From assembly GCF_009867135.1 (NCBI RefSeq), contig NZ_CP047226.1:1178001-1242000 (forward strand): a stretch of 64,000 nucleotides of DNA. Reading direction: 5' to 3'. The stretch comes from Moraxella osloensis. GTDB lineage: Bacteria > Pseudomonadota > Gammaproteobacteria > Pseudomonadales > Moraxellaceae. This document shows positions 8,482 to 16,995 of this stretch, piece by piece (the first letter of the stretch is position 1; each line of letters opens with the position of its first letter). The translations under genes and the position numbers were made by a program. The notes beneath the pieces are model-generated. The model did not search any database. It had not been told where the DNA came from and saw only the letters and a list, made by a program, of their open reading frames with translations.

Positions 8482-9180
8482 ATGAGCAGCTTAAGCCAAT
8501 TAGAACAAGATTTAAAACAATTCCGCGCCCTTCCATACCACAGCGATACCCAGTTAGCGCAAAAACTCAGTGAAGTACAAGCCTGGCAACGCGGTCGTAT
8601 TCATAAAACTCACCAAGCCTTATTTGCCAGCGCCAACAACCAAGCCATGGGGGAGTTTTTAATTGACCAACTGTATGGGGGCGAAAAATTCAACGTGCTC
8701 GCTGAACAGCTAGAGCGCATGGTGCAAAAGGCTGAAAAACTAGAAAAATTCATCCCTGCCAATGCTGTGAGCACAGGCGCAGCCGGTATCATCGAAGCGA
8801 TTAACGCCATTAAGCTTGATTTACAGCTTGCTCAGTATTTACAAGAGAATCATTTATCCGTGGATGAGCCATCCATGATTGAAGCCTATCGGTCTGTCAA
8901 TGCAGAGTCGGCAAGACGCCAGCAGATTGCTGACCTCAAACAAATGTGCTATCGCACAGACAAATATCTTAAATCATTTATCTTACAAAAAGCATTTTCA
9001 CTTGCTAAAGGTACAGCGTATAAAAAAGGCTTTCAGCCGTTATATGACTTTATCGCCGAAGGTTTTGCTGCTATCAAACCAATTAAAAGTATTGGCGCAT
9101 TTATCGAGCCATTTTGTGAAAAAGAGTTGCAAATCATTACCAATGTGCATGCTGGCAAAGAACATCCTTTTGATGTTTAG
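8482..9180 (+). CDS. FFLEELY-motif family protein of unknown function
   Basis: The product resembles the uncharacterised 'FFLEELY motif' proteins of Moraxellaceae and related bacteria: RIHKTHQALFAS is followed by a variant of the motif, EFLIDQLYGGEKFNV. It is mostly helical, without a signal peptide or membrane span. I chose ATG 8482 (MSSLSQLEQDLKQ, 232 residues) because GAGG lies at 8474-8477. An in-frame ATG at 8422 would add 20 residues. It is read in the same direction as ubiE 86 nt downstream. Its function is not known to me. Confidence 0.75.
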   Translation: MSSLSQLEQDLKQFRALPYHSDTQLAQKLSEVQAWQRGRIHKTHQALFASANNQAMGEFLIDQLYGGEKFNVLAEQLERMVQKAEKLEKFIPANAVSTGAAGIIEAINAIKLDLQLAQYLQENHLSVDEPSMIEAYRSVNAESARRQQIADLKQMCYRTDKYLKSFILQKAFSLAKGTAYKKGFQPLYDFIAEGFAAIKPIKSIGAFIEPFCEKELQIITNVHAGKEHPFDV

Positions 9181-9266
9181 TGATAAAATAGAAAAAAATT
9201 TTGCAGTACCTTTGCGCTTTTAACTTTGCCAATTTTTGATTGGCGATGACCTCACTAGGAAACCAC

Positions 9267-10298
9267 ATGAACGACAATAACCATAATTCAATCCAAGACA
9301 GCTTGGTTAAAGACAGCCTCCAAGCCAATGACAAGCTCAACAGCCAAGTACAACAATCACTGACAGCTGACACGACCATCAACCGTCAATTTACTGGCAC
9401 AGCTGATTTGCCAGAATCCGTGCCCCAAGGTCAGCAGCTCACTCGCCCTGCATCCGCTACTCCAAATGACGTTATCCCCAATGAGTCGTCAGCGCAATCA
9501 ACTAGCGGTTTTGATAAGTCAGCTATCTATAATCCGCATACCGAAGCCACTGATGGCAATGAAGAAACCCATTTTGGCTACAAAACCGTCAAAAAAGCTG
9601 AAAAACAAGAAAAAGTGGCAGAGGTGTTTACCTCTGTTGCCAAAAAATACGACATCATGAATGATTTAATGTCACTGGGTATTCATCGTCTGTGGAAACG
9701 CTATGCCATCAGCCTAACGGGCGTGCGTGCAGGTCAACGGGTGTTAGATATTGCAGGCGGCACAGGCGACTTGGCAAAAGCCTTTAGTAAAGAGGTCGGT
9801 CGCACAGGTCATGTGGTATTGTCCGATATCAATGAAGCGATGCTAGAGGTCGGTCGGGAGCGTCTGCTCAATGCAGGCTGTAGTAATGTCGACTTTGTAC
9901 TAGCCAATGCTGAGACGCTGGCACCATTTGATGATGAAAGTTTTGATTTGGTGACAATTAGCTTTGGGCTACGCAACGTCACCGACAAAGACGCGGCACT
10001 GCGCTCAATGTATCGGGTGCTCAAAAAAGGCGGTCGCTTGCTGATTTTGGAATTTTCAAAACCTGTGTTTGAGCCATTTGGTAAAGTCTATGATTTGTAT
10101 TCGTTTACCGCATTGCCACTCATGGGTAAATTGGTGGCGAATGACAGCGAAAGCTATCAGTATTTGGCAGAGTCTATCCGTATGCACCCAGACCAACGCA
10201 CCTTAAAAGGCATGATGGAAGACGCAGGCTTTGTCAATTGTGATTATCACAACTTAACAGGCGGTATTGTCGCTGTGCATCGGGGTTTTAAGAAGTAA
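9267..10298 (+). CDS. ubiE: UbiE, ubiquinone/menaquinone C-methyltransferase, with long N-terminal extension
   Basis: UbiE transfers a methyl group from S-adenosylmethionine to the quinone ring (2-methoxy-6-polyprenyl-benzoquinol to the 5-methyl form). From residue about 100 onward it follows E. coli UbiE closely: [26 protein letters not shown], the SAM motif [12 protein letters not shown] and [19 protein letters not shown]. The first about 95 residues are a polar, Ser/Asn/Gln-rich extension absent from the 251-residue E. coli protein. ATG 9267 has AGGA at 9257-9260. I see no in-frame ATG close to the core, so the extension is probably translated. It leads the ubiE-ubiJ-ubiB region. Confidence 0.95.
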   Translation: MNDNNHNSIQDSLVKDSLQANDKLNSQVQQSLTADTTINRQFTGTADLPESVPQGQQLTRPASATPNDVIPNESSAQSTSGFDKSAIYNPHTEATDGNEETHFGYKTVKKAEKQEKVAEVFTSVAKKYDIMNDLMSLGIHRLWKRYAISLTGVRAGQRVLDIAGGTGDLAKAFSKEVGRTGHVVLSDINEAMLEVGRERLLNAGCSNVDFVLANAETLAPFDDESFDLVTISFGLRNVTDKDAALRSMYRVLKKGGRLLILEFSKPVFEPFGKVYDLYSFTALPLMGKLVANDSESYQYLAESIRMHPDQRTLKGMMEDAGFVNCDYHNLTGGIVAVHRGFKK

Positions 10299-10381
10299 TT
10301 TTGAGTTTTTGAAATGTTTATAGTGTGGGTTAGTTAGTTTTGGCGTAACCCACTTTTCAAGATGCTAACCATTTTCTTTAT

Positions 10382-10840
10382 ATGCGACAAGAAATATTTA
10401 TAAATTCGACAGAGCTTAGACGGCATACGCAGAGAGTAACTGCATTAATGATTATCTTCATTGGAATCTGCATTTATGGATTTTTTGCAGTGCCATATAA
10501 AGAGCGAATTTTAATAATTTTTATTTCTGGTGTTGGCATTATAGGTTTAATTACTTTTTGGCTTACTCATGCTAAAAAAATTAAGCATTACTTAAATCAG
10601 CCGTATTTGATTTTAGATGAACTATGCGTCCAAATACTGGATAGAGAATTTACACAAACTGTTAATTGGCGTGATGTTCAAAATATTGACTTTCACCAAG
10701 GTACAAGGCACTCACCAAGTTATTATTTTATCGAAACAAATAAAATTTATCGGTTAGATAATGATTTAATAACAAAATATATAATTGTCACTTTAAAACG
10801 ATATGCTGAAAAATACGGCACAGCAAAATTTATTTATTAG
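10382..10840 (+). CDS. Small membrane protein of unknown function between ubiE and ubiJ
   Basis: This 152-residue product has two hydrophobic segments in its first half (about 20-40 and 43-62: IIFIGICIYGFFAV, ILIIFISGVGIIGLITFW) and a soluble C-terminal half with alternating beta-like pattern (VNWRDVQNIDF), reminiscent of small PH-like membrane proteins. I do not recognise a specific family. It is markedly AT-rich and no good ribosome site precedes ATG 10382. It lies between two ubiquinone genes that are often adjacent, so it looks like an inserted gene. The reading frame runs to within 8 nt of ubiJ, suggesting co-transcription. Confidence 0.6.
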   Translation: MRQEIFINSTELRRHTQRVTALMIIFIGICIYGFFAVPYKERILIIFISGVGIIGLITFWLTHAKKIKHYLNQPYLILDELCVQILDREFTQTVNWRDVQNIDFHQGTRHSPSYYFIETNKIYRLDNDLITKYIIVTLKRYAEKYGTAKFIY

Positions 10841-10848
10841 GGGTAACA

Positions 10849-11490
10849 ATGTTCACCGTTCTTTTATTAGCAGGGATTGAAAAAGTTATCAATCTTGTCA
10901 TTACTACCGACCCCATCACCCAAGCAGGGCTACAATCGTTATCGGGTAAAGTTTTGCGCCTAATGATGGCAGAGCCCGCCATTGAATTTGATACGATTTT
11001 TAATGATGACCATATCCGCTTTGAACCTGTGACGGTTGATGTTTTTGAACCTAAAGGTAGCGCCGTGGTAAGCAAACCTGATTGTGTTGTCAAGGTGGAC
11101 AATCCTGTGCATTTGCTCAATTTGATGGGTGAACCACAAGGCAATCTGCCGATTGAGGGCGATTATAAAGTGCTGATGCAAGTCAAACAGTTAGTCGCCG
11201 GGTTTGACCCTGATATCATTGGTAAACTGCAACCTCTGATTGGTCTACCGATGGCAAGTCAACTGTCTAATCTGTTAGCCAACCTAAAAGGCACAATCGC
11301 TGTACCTGCCAAAGAGGTGTTTGCCGATATTGCCAATATCAGAGAGTGGAAAACCAACGATGCAAGTACTGATACCAATGTAAGCCATGAGTTAAAACAA
11401 CAGCTACTAAAACTGCGGGCGGATATTGAACGTGAACAAGCCAGACTCGATGCCATCAAGCAACAGCAAGCGGCTTTATTGGAAAAGTAG
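10849..11490 (+). CDS. ubiJ: UbiJ-like SCP2-domain ubiquinone biosynthesis accessory factor
   Basis: UbiJ binds ubiquinone intermediates through an SCP2 lipid-binding domain and helps assemble the cytosolic Ubi complex. The 213-residue product has an SCP2-like body (residues about 15-125) and a C-terminal Lys/Glu/Gln-rich coiled coil (ELKQQLLKLRADIEREQARL), the usual UbiJ architecture. Its place between ubiE and ubiB is the classic ubiE-ubiJ-ubiB order, broken here only by the small membrane-protein gene. GGGG precedes ATG 10849. A terminator follows. Confidence 0.85.
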   Translation: MFTVLLLAGIEKVINLVITTDPITQAGLQSLSGKVLRLMMAEPAIEFDTIFNDDHIRFEPVTVDVFEPKGSAVVSKPDCVVKVDNPVHLLNLMGEPQGNLPIEGDYKVLMQVKQLVAGFDPDIIGKLQPLIGLPMASQLSNLLANLKGTIAVPAKEVFADIANIREWKTNDASTDTNVSHELKQQLLKLRADIEREQARLDAIKQQQAALLEK

Positions 11491-11538
11491 ATTGCAGAAG
11501 TAAATTTATTGCAAAAGTCGCTTTTGCACAATCAACAT

Positions 11539-11565
11539 GACGGGTTAAATCCCCGTCTTTTTTTT
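11539..11565 (+). terminator. Intrinsic terminator after ubiJ
   Basis: GACGGG at 11539-11544 pairs with CCCGTC at 11552-11557 and is followed by eight T. It implies that ubiB is mainly transcribed from its own promoter. Confidence 0.8.
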
Positions 11566-11590
11566 AACCATTAAAAAATTGCTTATATCA

Positions 11591-11599
11591 TGCTAGAAT
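11591..11599 (+). promoter_or_regulatory. Candidate extended -10 promoter for ubiB
   Basis: TGCTAGAAT (TGn + TAGAAT) lies between the ubiJ terminator and ubiB. No good -35 is seen, as expected for an extended -10 promoter. The predicted start would give a leader of about 30 nt. Confidence 0.45.
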
Positions 11600-11635
11600 T
11601 CCCACCATTAATAAGCTTTCTAACGAGTTGCCAAC

Positions 11636-13300
11636 GTGTTACTAAATCATCGCAAACGTCTTTTACAACTGTGGCGCATTGCCGCTCATTATCGTGTTGA
11701 TACCCATCTGCCTATTGAAGAGACGCCGCAGCTTGAGCCCATTGCCAAACTTATCCGTATGCACCCTGCCAGCTATTTTCAAAAACCCCATCCAGACGGG
11801 GTTAGGTTGGCGCTTGAAGAGATGGGCACGCTGTTTTTAAAATTAGGGCAGCTGCTTTCCACGCGTCGTGATTTGGTCACCCCTGAGATTATTGAGCAGT
11901 TGGTGCATCTGCAAGACAGGGTGAAACCCTTTAGTGTTGATACGGTTATCGAGCAAATTGAACAATCGACAAAAAAAGGCGGTTTGGGGCAACCTATCAA
12001 TCAGCTATTTGCTAGATTTGATGGCACACCGTTAGCGGCGGCATCCATCGCCCAAGTGCACACCGCACGCCTGCATGATGGGCGTGAAGTGGTGGTTAAA
12101 GTAGTTCGTCCAACCATCCGTGAACAGATTATTGAAGATTTTGAGTTATTGCGCGATTTGGCAGGGTGGGCATCGGCACGGATTGAAGCGGCGCGTGCCG
12201 TACATATTATCGATATCGTTGAAGATTATCGGCAAGTCTTGCTCAATGAGCTTGATTTAACCCTTGAAGCTGCCAACACCACCCAAATGCGTAACAACTT
12301 TTTGGGTTCATCGATGATGTATGTGCCTGAAGTGTATCAAGCCAGCAAAAACATCATGATTATGGAGCGCATTGTTGGGGTGCCGATTTCGCAAACCCAA
12401 GTATTTGATGCGCTTGGATATGATAGGGCGGCACTTGCGGCAAAAGGATTAACGATTTTTTTCACGCAAGTATTTCGAGATAATTTCTTCCATGCCGATA
12501 TGCACCCAGGCAATGTGTTTGTTGAAACGCTGCCAGCCGATACCCCAAATCCCAATCCCCGCTACATCGCCCTTGATTGCTCAATCGTGGGCGAGCTATC
12601 TAAAGCTGACCAAATGATTGTAGCAAGGCTTTTATTATCGGTAATGAACAATAACTTTACCGGTCTAGTAGATATCATCGCTCGCGCAGGCTGGATTCCA
12701 CCCAATACCGATAAATACGCCCTCATGCGCGATATGCGCCGCACCGTGTCACCGATGATTAGTAAGCCGATCAATGACATTGATTTTGCAGGCGTGCTCA
12801 TGTCGGTGCTCGATATTGCGCGTCGCTATCATTTGGATATACCGCCGCAATTAATGTTGCTACTTAAAACCCTAGTGCATGTGGAAGGTTTAGGACGGGA
12901 TTTATACCCTGAGCTTGATATCTGGTCGCTCGCCAAACCGATTTTGACAGGCTGGGTGAAACAGCAATTTGACCCGATGCAAAAAATTGGCGAGCTACGC
13001 AAGCAATTACCTGAACTGTTACTGAGTCTCAATGACATGCCACAATTGCTGGATAACAGTTTGCAAAGTCTGTCAAATCTGGGCGGTCACCAAGATCAGC
13101 AGCTGCGTGAAATACAGCAAATTCGCTCAGATATGCTCAAAAGTCGTCAGCAGGATTGGCTGGCTCTGCTTGGGTTTGTGGGGTCGTTATTTATCGCACA
13201 AATGATTGCCAGTCATGCCGTCTGGCAGGTGAGTAGTTGGCTTGCACCAATTTTTTATGTGATTGCCGTGCTGTTTGTATTGTGGCGGTTGTTAAATTAG
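11636..13300 (+). CDS. ubiB: UbiB, ABC1/ADCK-family atypical kinase for ubiquinone biosynthesis
   Basis: UbiB is a membrane-anchored atypical kinase/ATPase needed for ubiquinone synthesis. Family features are present: the KxGQ motif in LKLGQLLSTRRD, the Ala-rich nucleotide loop LAAASIAQVHTA, FFHADMHPGNVFV, and two C-terminal hydrophobic helices (WLALLGFVGSLFIAQMIA; FYVIAVLFVLW). The metal-binding motif reads DCS, where E. coli has DCG. It starts with GTG 11636, giving 554 residues, as usual. The stop is 4 nt from the convergent hydrolase gene. Confidence 0.95.
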   Translation: MLLNHRKRLLQLWRIAAHYRVDTHLPIEETPQLEPIAKLIRMHPASYFQKPHPDGVRLALEEMGTLFLKLGQLLSTRRDLVTPEIIEQLVHLQDRVKPFSVDTVIEQIEQSTKKGGLGQPINQLFARFDGTPLAAASIAQVHTARLHDGREVVVKVVRPTIREQIIEDFELLRDLAGWASARIEAARAVHIIDIVEDYRQVLLNELDLTLEAANTTQMRNNFLGSSMMYVPEVYQASKNIMIMERIVGVPISQTQVFDALGYDRAALAAKGLTIFFTQVFRDNFFHADMHPGNVFVETLPADTPNPNPRYIALDCSIVGELSKADQMIVARLLLSVMNNNFTGLVDIIARAGWIPPNTDKYALMRDMRRTVSPMISKPINDIDFAGVLMSVLDIARRYHLDIPPQLMLLLKTLVHVEGLGRDLYPELDIWSLAKPILTGWVKQQFDPMQKIGELRKQLPELLLSLNDMPQLLDNSLQSLSNLGGHQDQQLREIQQIRSDMLKSRQQDWLALLGFVGSLFIAQMIASHAVWQVSSWLAPIFYVIAVLFVLWRLLN

Positions 13301-13304
13301 CGAC

Positions 13305-14264
13305 TTAAACATGCTTCATATAATGATCGGTTAGCAGTTTGACAATCGTAGGGATAAAGGGTTTTGCCAAATCATGTCCCATATCCTTTATCAAATGAAA
13401 CTCACTGTGCGCAATCGCTTTGGCAATCGCCCGACCATGCGCCGGTGGCACCAGTCCATCTTTTTCCCCATGAATGATAATGGTTGGCTGTTTGATTTTT
13501 TGGTCGAATTTAACAATAGAGCCAGTGGCTAATATAGCTTGCAGCTGCTGAAGCGCGCCACGTGGGTGATAACTACGTTCAAACCGCAAGCGAATGAGCC
13601 GTTCTACTTCTTGCTCATCCACATGATTGGGTGAGCCGATACGCTGCATACACCACACGCCGTATGCGACCACGTCATCAATTTGGGTGGTTTTGGGATG
13701 TGACAGTAGGGTTTGTAGCTGCTTTGGCTTGGTGGGTGGTAAAAATGGCTTGTTGTTACTGGTAAACATGAGACCCAGTGTCGACACGCGTTTTGGGTAT
13801 TTGGCAGCCAAAATTTGCGCAATCATCCCGCCCATAGATGCCCCCACCACATACACATTGTTCAGCGCTAACTTATCAAGCAAGCGGCGGGTATCTTCTA
13901 CCATGTCAAATAAGTTATACGCCACCGGAAAATGACGGTTCGTCAAACCCACTTGCATACGCAGCATCATTTTGACATTGTTGACGGGAAAACGCGGGAA
14001 GGGTCGGGCGATTTTTGATGATAGCCCGATATCACGATTGTCAAAACGAATCACAAAAAAGCCTGCGTCAATCAAGCCTTTGACAAAACTATCTGGCCAA
14101 AACACTAACTGCGAGCCTAAGCCCATGATCAGCAGCAAGGGCGGATGATCAGGATTGCCACCAACTTCAACACACAGTTGTAATTCATCACCGATATCAA
14201 TTATGGCACTTTGCATAAAGTCCGTAATCACTGAGGGTTCAAAATTAAATTTGGCTAAATCCAT
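13305..14264 (-). CDS. Alpha/beta-hydrolase fold protein
   Basis: A serine hydrolase of the alpha/beta fold; the substrate cannot be told from sequence. The triad can be assigned: nucleophile Ser143 in GASMGG, acid Asp269 in HGEKDGLVPP, and His297 in DMGHDL. The oxyanion-hole region is IMGLGSQLVFW. No signal peptide, so probably cytoplasmic. It resembles esterase/TesB-type or polyketide-cyclase-like hydrolases such as EstC or AclC relatives. The gene is convergent with ubiB, with ends only 4 nt apart. Confidence 0.85.
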   Translation of the reverse strand: MDLAKFNFEPSVITDFMQSAIIDIGDELQLCVEVGGNPDHPPLLLIMGLGSQLVFWPDSFVKGLIDAGFFVIRFDNRDIGLSSKIARPFPRFPVNNVKMMLRMQVGLTNRHFPVAYNLFDMVEDTRRLLDKLALNNVYVVGASMGGMIAQILAAKYPKRVSTLGLMFTSNNKPFLPPTKPKQLQTLLSHPKTTQIDDVVAYGVWCMQRIGSPNHVDEQEVERLIRLRFERSYHPRGALQQLQAILATGSIVKFDQKIKQPTIIIHGEKDGLVPPAHGRAIAKAIAHSEFHLIKDMGHDLAKPFIPTIVKLLTDHYMKHV

Positions 14265-14359
14265 AATTTATTCCGAAAATATCAATCTGCTAGTGGGGTG
14301 TTGAATGAATTTGCCGCGTTATATGACCCGTTGCCCGAGCGTGGCTACTAAGACAGCCA

Positions 14360-15772
14360 CTAAGACAGCCAATCCGCCACTTGCTTGGTTAACGTTAAGC
14401 GCTGTTTTGCTGCTTCTTTACCGGCTAATACAAACCCTAAAATGCTATGAGGATCATCTTTTGGATGGGCGGTCATGACCATGAAGTCAGTGGTTTGGGT
14501 CGTTTGCCAGTACAGTTGATCGTCACTGTACTGCCCTGATACGGGTAATACCACCAAAGGTAAACTAGGTGTTTTGATAGCCACCGGCATGGCAGGATAC
14601 GCCACTTTGGTCGGTGCCATGTTAGGGTCAGCCAGAGTTTTTGCCAAGGCTTTGGCTTGGTTCATCAATGGCATGACATAGGGCATATAGCTACCCATCA
14701 CGTTGGCACAATCGCCAATGGCATAAATATGCTCAGCTGATGTGGCTAGGTACGCATCAACCTTGATGCCTTGCTGCACTGTTCTTGGTAAATGGGTTAC
14801 TGTAGGATTGATGTGCTGTGACGATGCTATGGCAATGTTCGCTGATGCGGCAAGGTCAGTATTAGCCACCAAACCAATCGCTATCAAAACAATATCCGCT
14901 TCAAAGGTTTGTGATTGCTTATCCCTGTCAAACGAGATGGTCACGGTTGCATTATCGTTTGTATTGATATTTGTAGTAATATTTTTATTAAGGTTTGTCG
15001 TGATACTGGTGATATCAGTGCCTAAATAAAATGTCACCCCTGACTGAGTCAAAGCGTCTTGTAGCATGATGCCTGCCTGGCTAGGAAGCTGCTGAGCCAG
15101 TGGACGTGCCGCTTTATCAAACACTGCCACTGTGATGTCAGTGGTCTGGTTACCGGTATTTTGACCAATCAAATCATTGGCAAATTCACAACCAATCAAC
15201 CCTGCACCAATAATCGCTACCTTAACCGGTGCTGATTTTTGAGATTTTAGGGTGTTTAGGCGCTGCTGAAAGCTTTTATATTCATCTAGATGATTAACGG
15301 CAAAAATGGTTTGGTGATTGACAGCTAAATTGGGTAACAGTCTAGAATGCGCGCCTGTCGCCAATACCAAATCTCGATAAGCAAGCGTTGTTTGAGACGC
15401 TTCATTGACTAGCGAGCGAACCACAATGACTTGTTCCGCGGCATTAATATCAATGACTTGATGAAAATTTAATAGGGTCAGGTTTAACGTTTCTGCCATT
15501 TTTGCCGCGCTCGCATTGGCGATGCTATCGGCAAGTTTGTTTTGCGCATAGGCATTTGACAAGGTTGGCTTAGCATAGCTATCACCACTGTCTTGACACA
15601 CCATAACGATAGGCAAGCTAGTCGTTAGCTTTCTGAGTTCACGCGCTAGCGTATAGCCCGCCATCCCTGAGCCAATAATGATTACAGGTTGTGGCTCTGT
15701 ATTTGACAGTTGCGCATCATTTGAACTGATACTGTCTAAAATTGCGCTATCGGCATTGTTAGTTGATTGCAT
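14360..15772 (-). CDS. rubB: Rubredoxin-NAD(+) reductase
   Basis: An FAD enzyme that passes electrons from NADH to rubredoxin, which in Acinetobacter serves alkane hydroxylase. The FAD dinucleotide motif is IIGSGMAGYTLARELRK (about 31-47), followed by YAKPTLSNAYAQNKL, which matches Acinetobacter RubB. The NAD motif is IIGAGLIGCEFANDL, and the FAD-ribityl motif is YAIGDCANV near the C-terminus. The 470 residues exceed the usual about 393, due to an N-terminal tail of about 28 residues and Asn/Thr-rich insertions (TTNLNKNITTNINTN). It lies 21 nt downstream of rubA and is probably co-transcribed with it. No alkane hydroxylase gene is in the window. Confidence 0.92.
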   Translation of the reverse strand: MQSTNNADSAILDSISSNDAQLSNTEPQPVIIIGSGMAGYTLARELRKLTTSLPIVMVCQDSGDSYAKPTLSNAYAQNKLADSIANASAAKMAETLNLTLLNFHQVIDINAAEQVIVVRSLVNEASQTTLAYRDLVLATGAHSRLLPNLAVNHQTIFAVNHLDEYKSFQQRLNTLKSQKSAPVKVAIIGAGLIGCEFANDLIGQNTGNQTTDITVAVFDKAARPLAQQLPSQAGIMLQDALTQSGVTFYLGTDITSITTNLNKNITTNINTNDNATVTISFDRDKQSQTFEADIVLIAIGLVANTDLAASANIAIASSQHINPTVTHLPRTVQQGIKVDAYLATSAEHIYAIGDCANVMGSYMPYVMPLMNQAKALAKTLADPNMAPTKVAYPAMPVAIKTPSLPLVVLPVSGQYSDDQLYWQTTQTTDFMVMTAHPKDDPHSILGFVLAGKEAAKQRLTLTKQVADWLS

Positions 15773-15793
15773 GATAAAACCCTATTATATTTA

Positions 15794-15958
15794 TTATAGT
15801 TCAATCATTTCAAAGTCCACTTTACCAACCCCACATTCAGGGCAAGTCCAATCTTCGGGAATATCTTCCCAGCGTGTACCCGGAAGGATGCCTTCTTCTG
15901 GGCAACCCAGTGCCTCATCATACACCCAACCACACACGATACATTGATATTTTTTCAT
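15794..15958 (-). CDS. rubA: Rubredoxin (54 residues)
   Basis: A small electron carrier with one iron held by four cysteines. The minus strand from ATG 15958 to TAA 15796-15794 encodes 54 residues, starting [16 protein letters not shown]. The ligands are Cys6 and Cys9 (CIVCG) and Cys39 and Cys42 (CPECG), with the typical [14 protein letters not shown] between. It is directly upstream of rubredoxin reductase on the same strand, the rubA-rubB pair known from Acinetobacter. The gene is shorter than 60 codons and easily missed. Confidence 0.95.
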   Translation of the reverse strand: MKKYQCIVCGWVYDEALGCPEEGILPGTRWEDIPEDWTCPECGVGKVDFEMIEL

Positions 15959-16226
15959 TGGTAACTTTCCCTATGTTAGTAGTAACTTTTGCTATTAAAG
16001 ATAAGGATAAAAATTGCAATTACAATGCCGAGCAGTATGTTAGCCATGCAAAACTCACGCAATCACCTAAAAATTTAACTTGCGATAGTTTACAAGTATG
16101 CACTGAAACAAGCAAGCCAATGACAGGCAACATTCAATCCCATATCAAAATTTTAAAATCAGTTCGCCAAAGTCTAAGATATTAATCATGACTAAAGTGA
16201 AGGCTTAACGCCATCCATGACCTTGA

Positions 16227-16255
16227 TTGGCTCAGCAGGAAAAAATTGCTAGAAT
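16227..16255 (+). promoter_or_regulatory. Candidate sigma70 promoter of apt
   Basis: TTGGCT at 16227-16232, a 17-bp spacer, and TAGAAT at 16250-16255 preceded by TGC (extended -10). The transcript would begin just before the 18-bp repeat array, which would then lie in the apt leader. Confidence 0.55.
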
Positions 16256-16270
16256 GAGGCACGCTTTAAC

Positions 16271-16335
16271 AATTTTTACTTAATTTTTGCTTAACACTTA
16301 ATTTTTACTTAACCCTTAATTTTTACTTAACTAGG
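16271..16335. repeat. 18-bp tandem repeat array upstream of apt
   Basis: Three 18-bp units (16282-16299, 16300-16317, 16318-16335), each starting AATTTTT(A/G)CTTAAC, are preceded by a partial 11-bp unit at 16271. The array ends 8 nt before the apt ATG, and its last unit supplies the TAGG that may act as the ribosome site. Confidence 0.85.
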
Positions 16336-16343
16336 TCAATCCT

Positions 16344-16880
16344 ATGCAGCCGACTATCACCCCTGATTCACCACACCCATTTTGGCAAATCATCAGAGTG
16401 GTACCTGATTTTCCCAAACCAGGCATTGCGTTTTATGATATCACGCCATTATTGCGCGCTCACATCAATGCGGTAATTGATGCGTTACTGGCAGCGATAC
16501 CAAAGCCAGTATTTGATGCAGTTGATTGTTTTGGCGCCATTGAAGCACGAGGGTTTGTCTTTGCCAGCCTGTTGGCAGGTCGAACAGGCAAAGGTATGGT
16601 ATTGGTACGCAAAGAAGGTAAGCTGCCACCGCCTGTGGCGAAAAAAAGCTATGCGCTAGAATATGGTACCGATACGCTAGAAATGCAGGCGGGACTTACG
16701 CCCGCTAATGTGTTGTTGGTGGACGATATATTGGCGACAGGCGGTACTTTGAGCGCTGCGGTGGGACTTTGTGAAGCCGCAGGACATCAAGTGTTAGGCG
16801 CACTGGTATTGCTTGATTTGGTGAATTTGCATCAACCGCTTGCTATACCACTTTATACTGTGTTGCAAGCTAAAGGTTAG
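16344..16880 (+). CDS. apt: Adenine phosphoribosyltransferase
   Basis: Apt salvages adenine with PRPP to make AMP. The 178-residue protein has the family start region VPDFPKPGIAFYDITPLL, the base-specificity region IEARGFVFASLLA, and the PRPP-binding loop VLLVDDILATGGTL. Cytoplasmic. Length fits the family. It has its own promoter and is convergent with tal. Confidence 0.95.
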   Translation: MQPTITPDSPHPFWQIIRVVPDFPKPGIAFYDITPLLRAHINAVIDALLAAIPKPVFDAVDCFGAIEARGFVFASLLAGRTGKGMVLVRKEGKLPPPVAKKSYALEYGTDTLEMQAGLTPANVLLVDDILATGGTLSAAVGLCEAAGHQVLGALVLLDLVNLHQPLAIPLYTVLQAKG

Positions 16881-16894
16881 TGGGATGGCATGGG

Positions 16895-16923
16895 GCTAAT
16901 CATGATTAAAGGACATGATTAGC
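16895..16923. terminator. Hairpin after apt, possible terminator
   Basis: GCTAATCATG at 16895-16904 pairs perfectly with 16914-16923 across a 9-nt loop. No clear T-run follows, so termination is uncertain. Confidence 0.4.
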
Positions 16924-16946
16924 GGCTAACAAAAATTTAATGAACC

Positions 16947-16982
16947 AAGCTTTATTCATCAAAGTTTTAATGAATAAAGCTT
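16947..16982. terminator. Hairpin after tal, possible terminator
   Basis: A perfect 13-bp inverted repeat (16947-16959 with 16970-16982, AAGCTTTATTCAT and its complement) with a 10-nt loop lies 14 nt beyond the tal stop on the minus strand. AT-rich sequence follows, but no long T-run. Confidence 0.45.
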
Positions 16983-16995
16983 TAATTAACAACGC

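Larger units (their letters stand above)
15959..16343. other. Divergent intergenic region between rubA and apt
   Basis: No convincing gene is seen in these 385 bases. It carries an apt promoter at 16227-16255 and an 18-bp tandem repeat array at 16271-16335, and must also hold the rubA promoter on the other strand. Confidence 0.6.
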
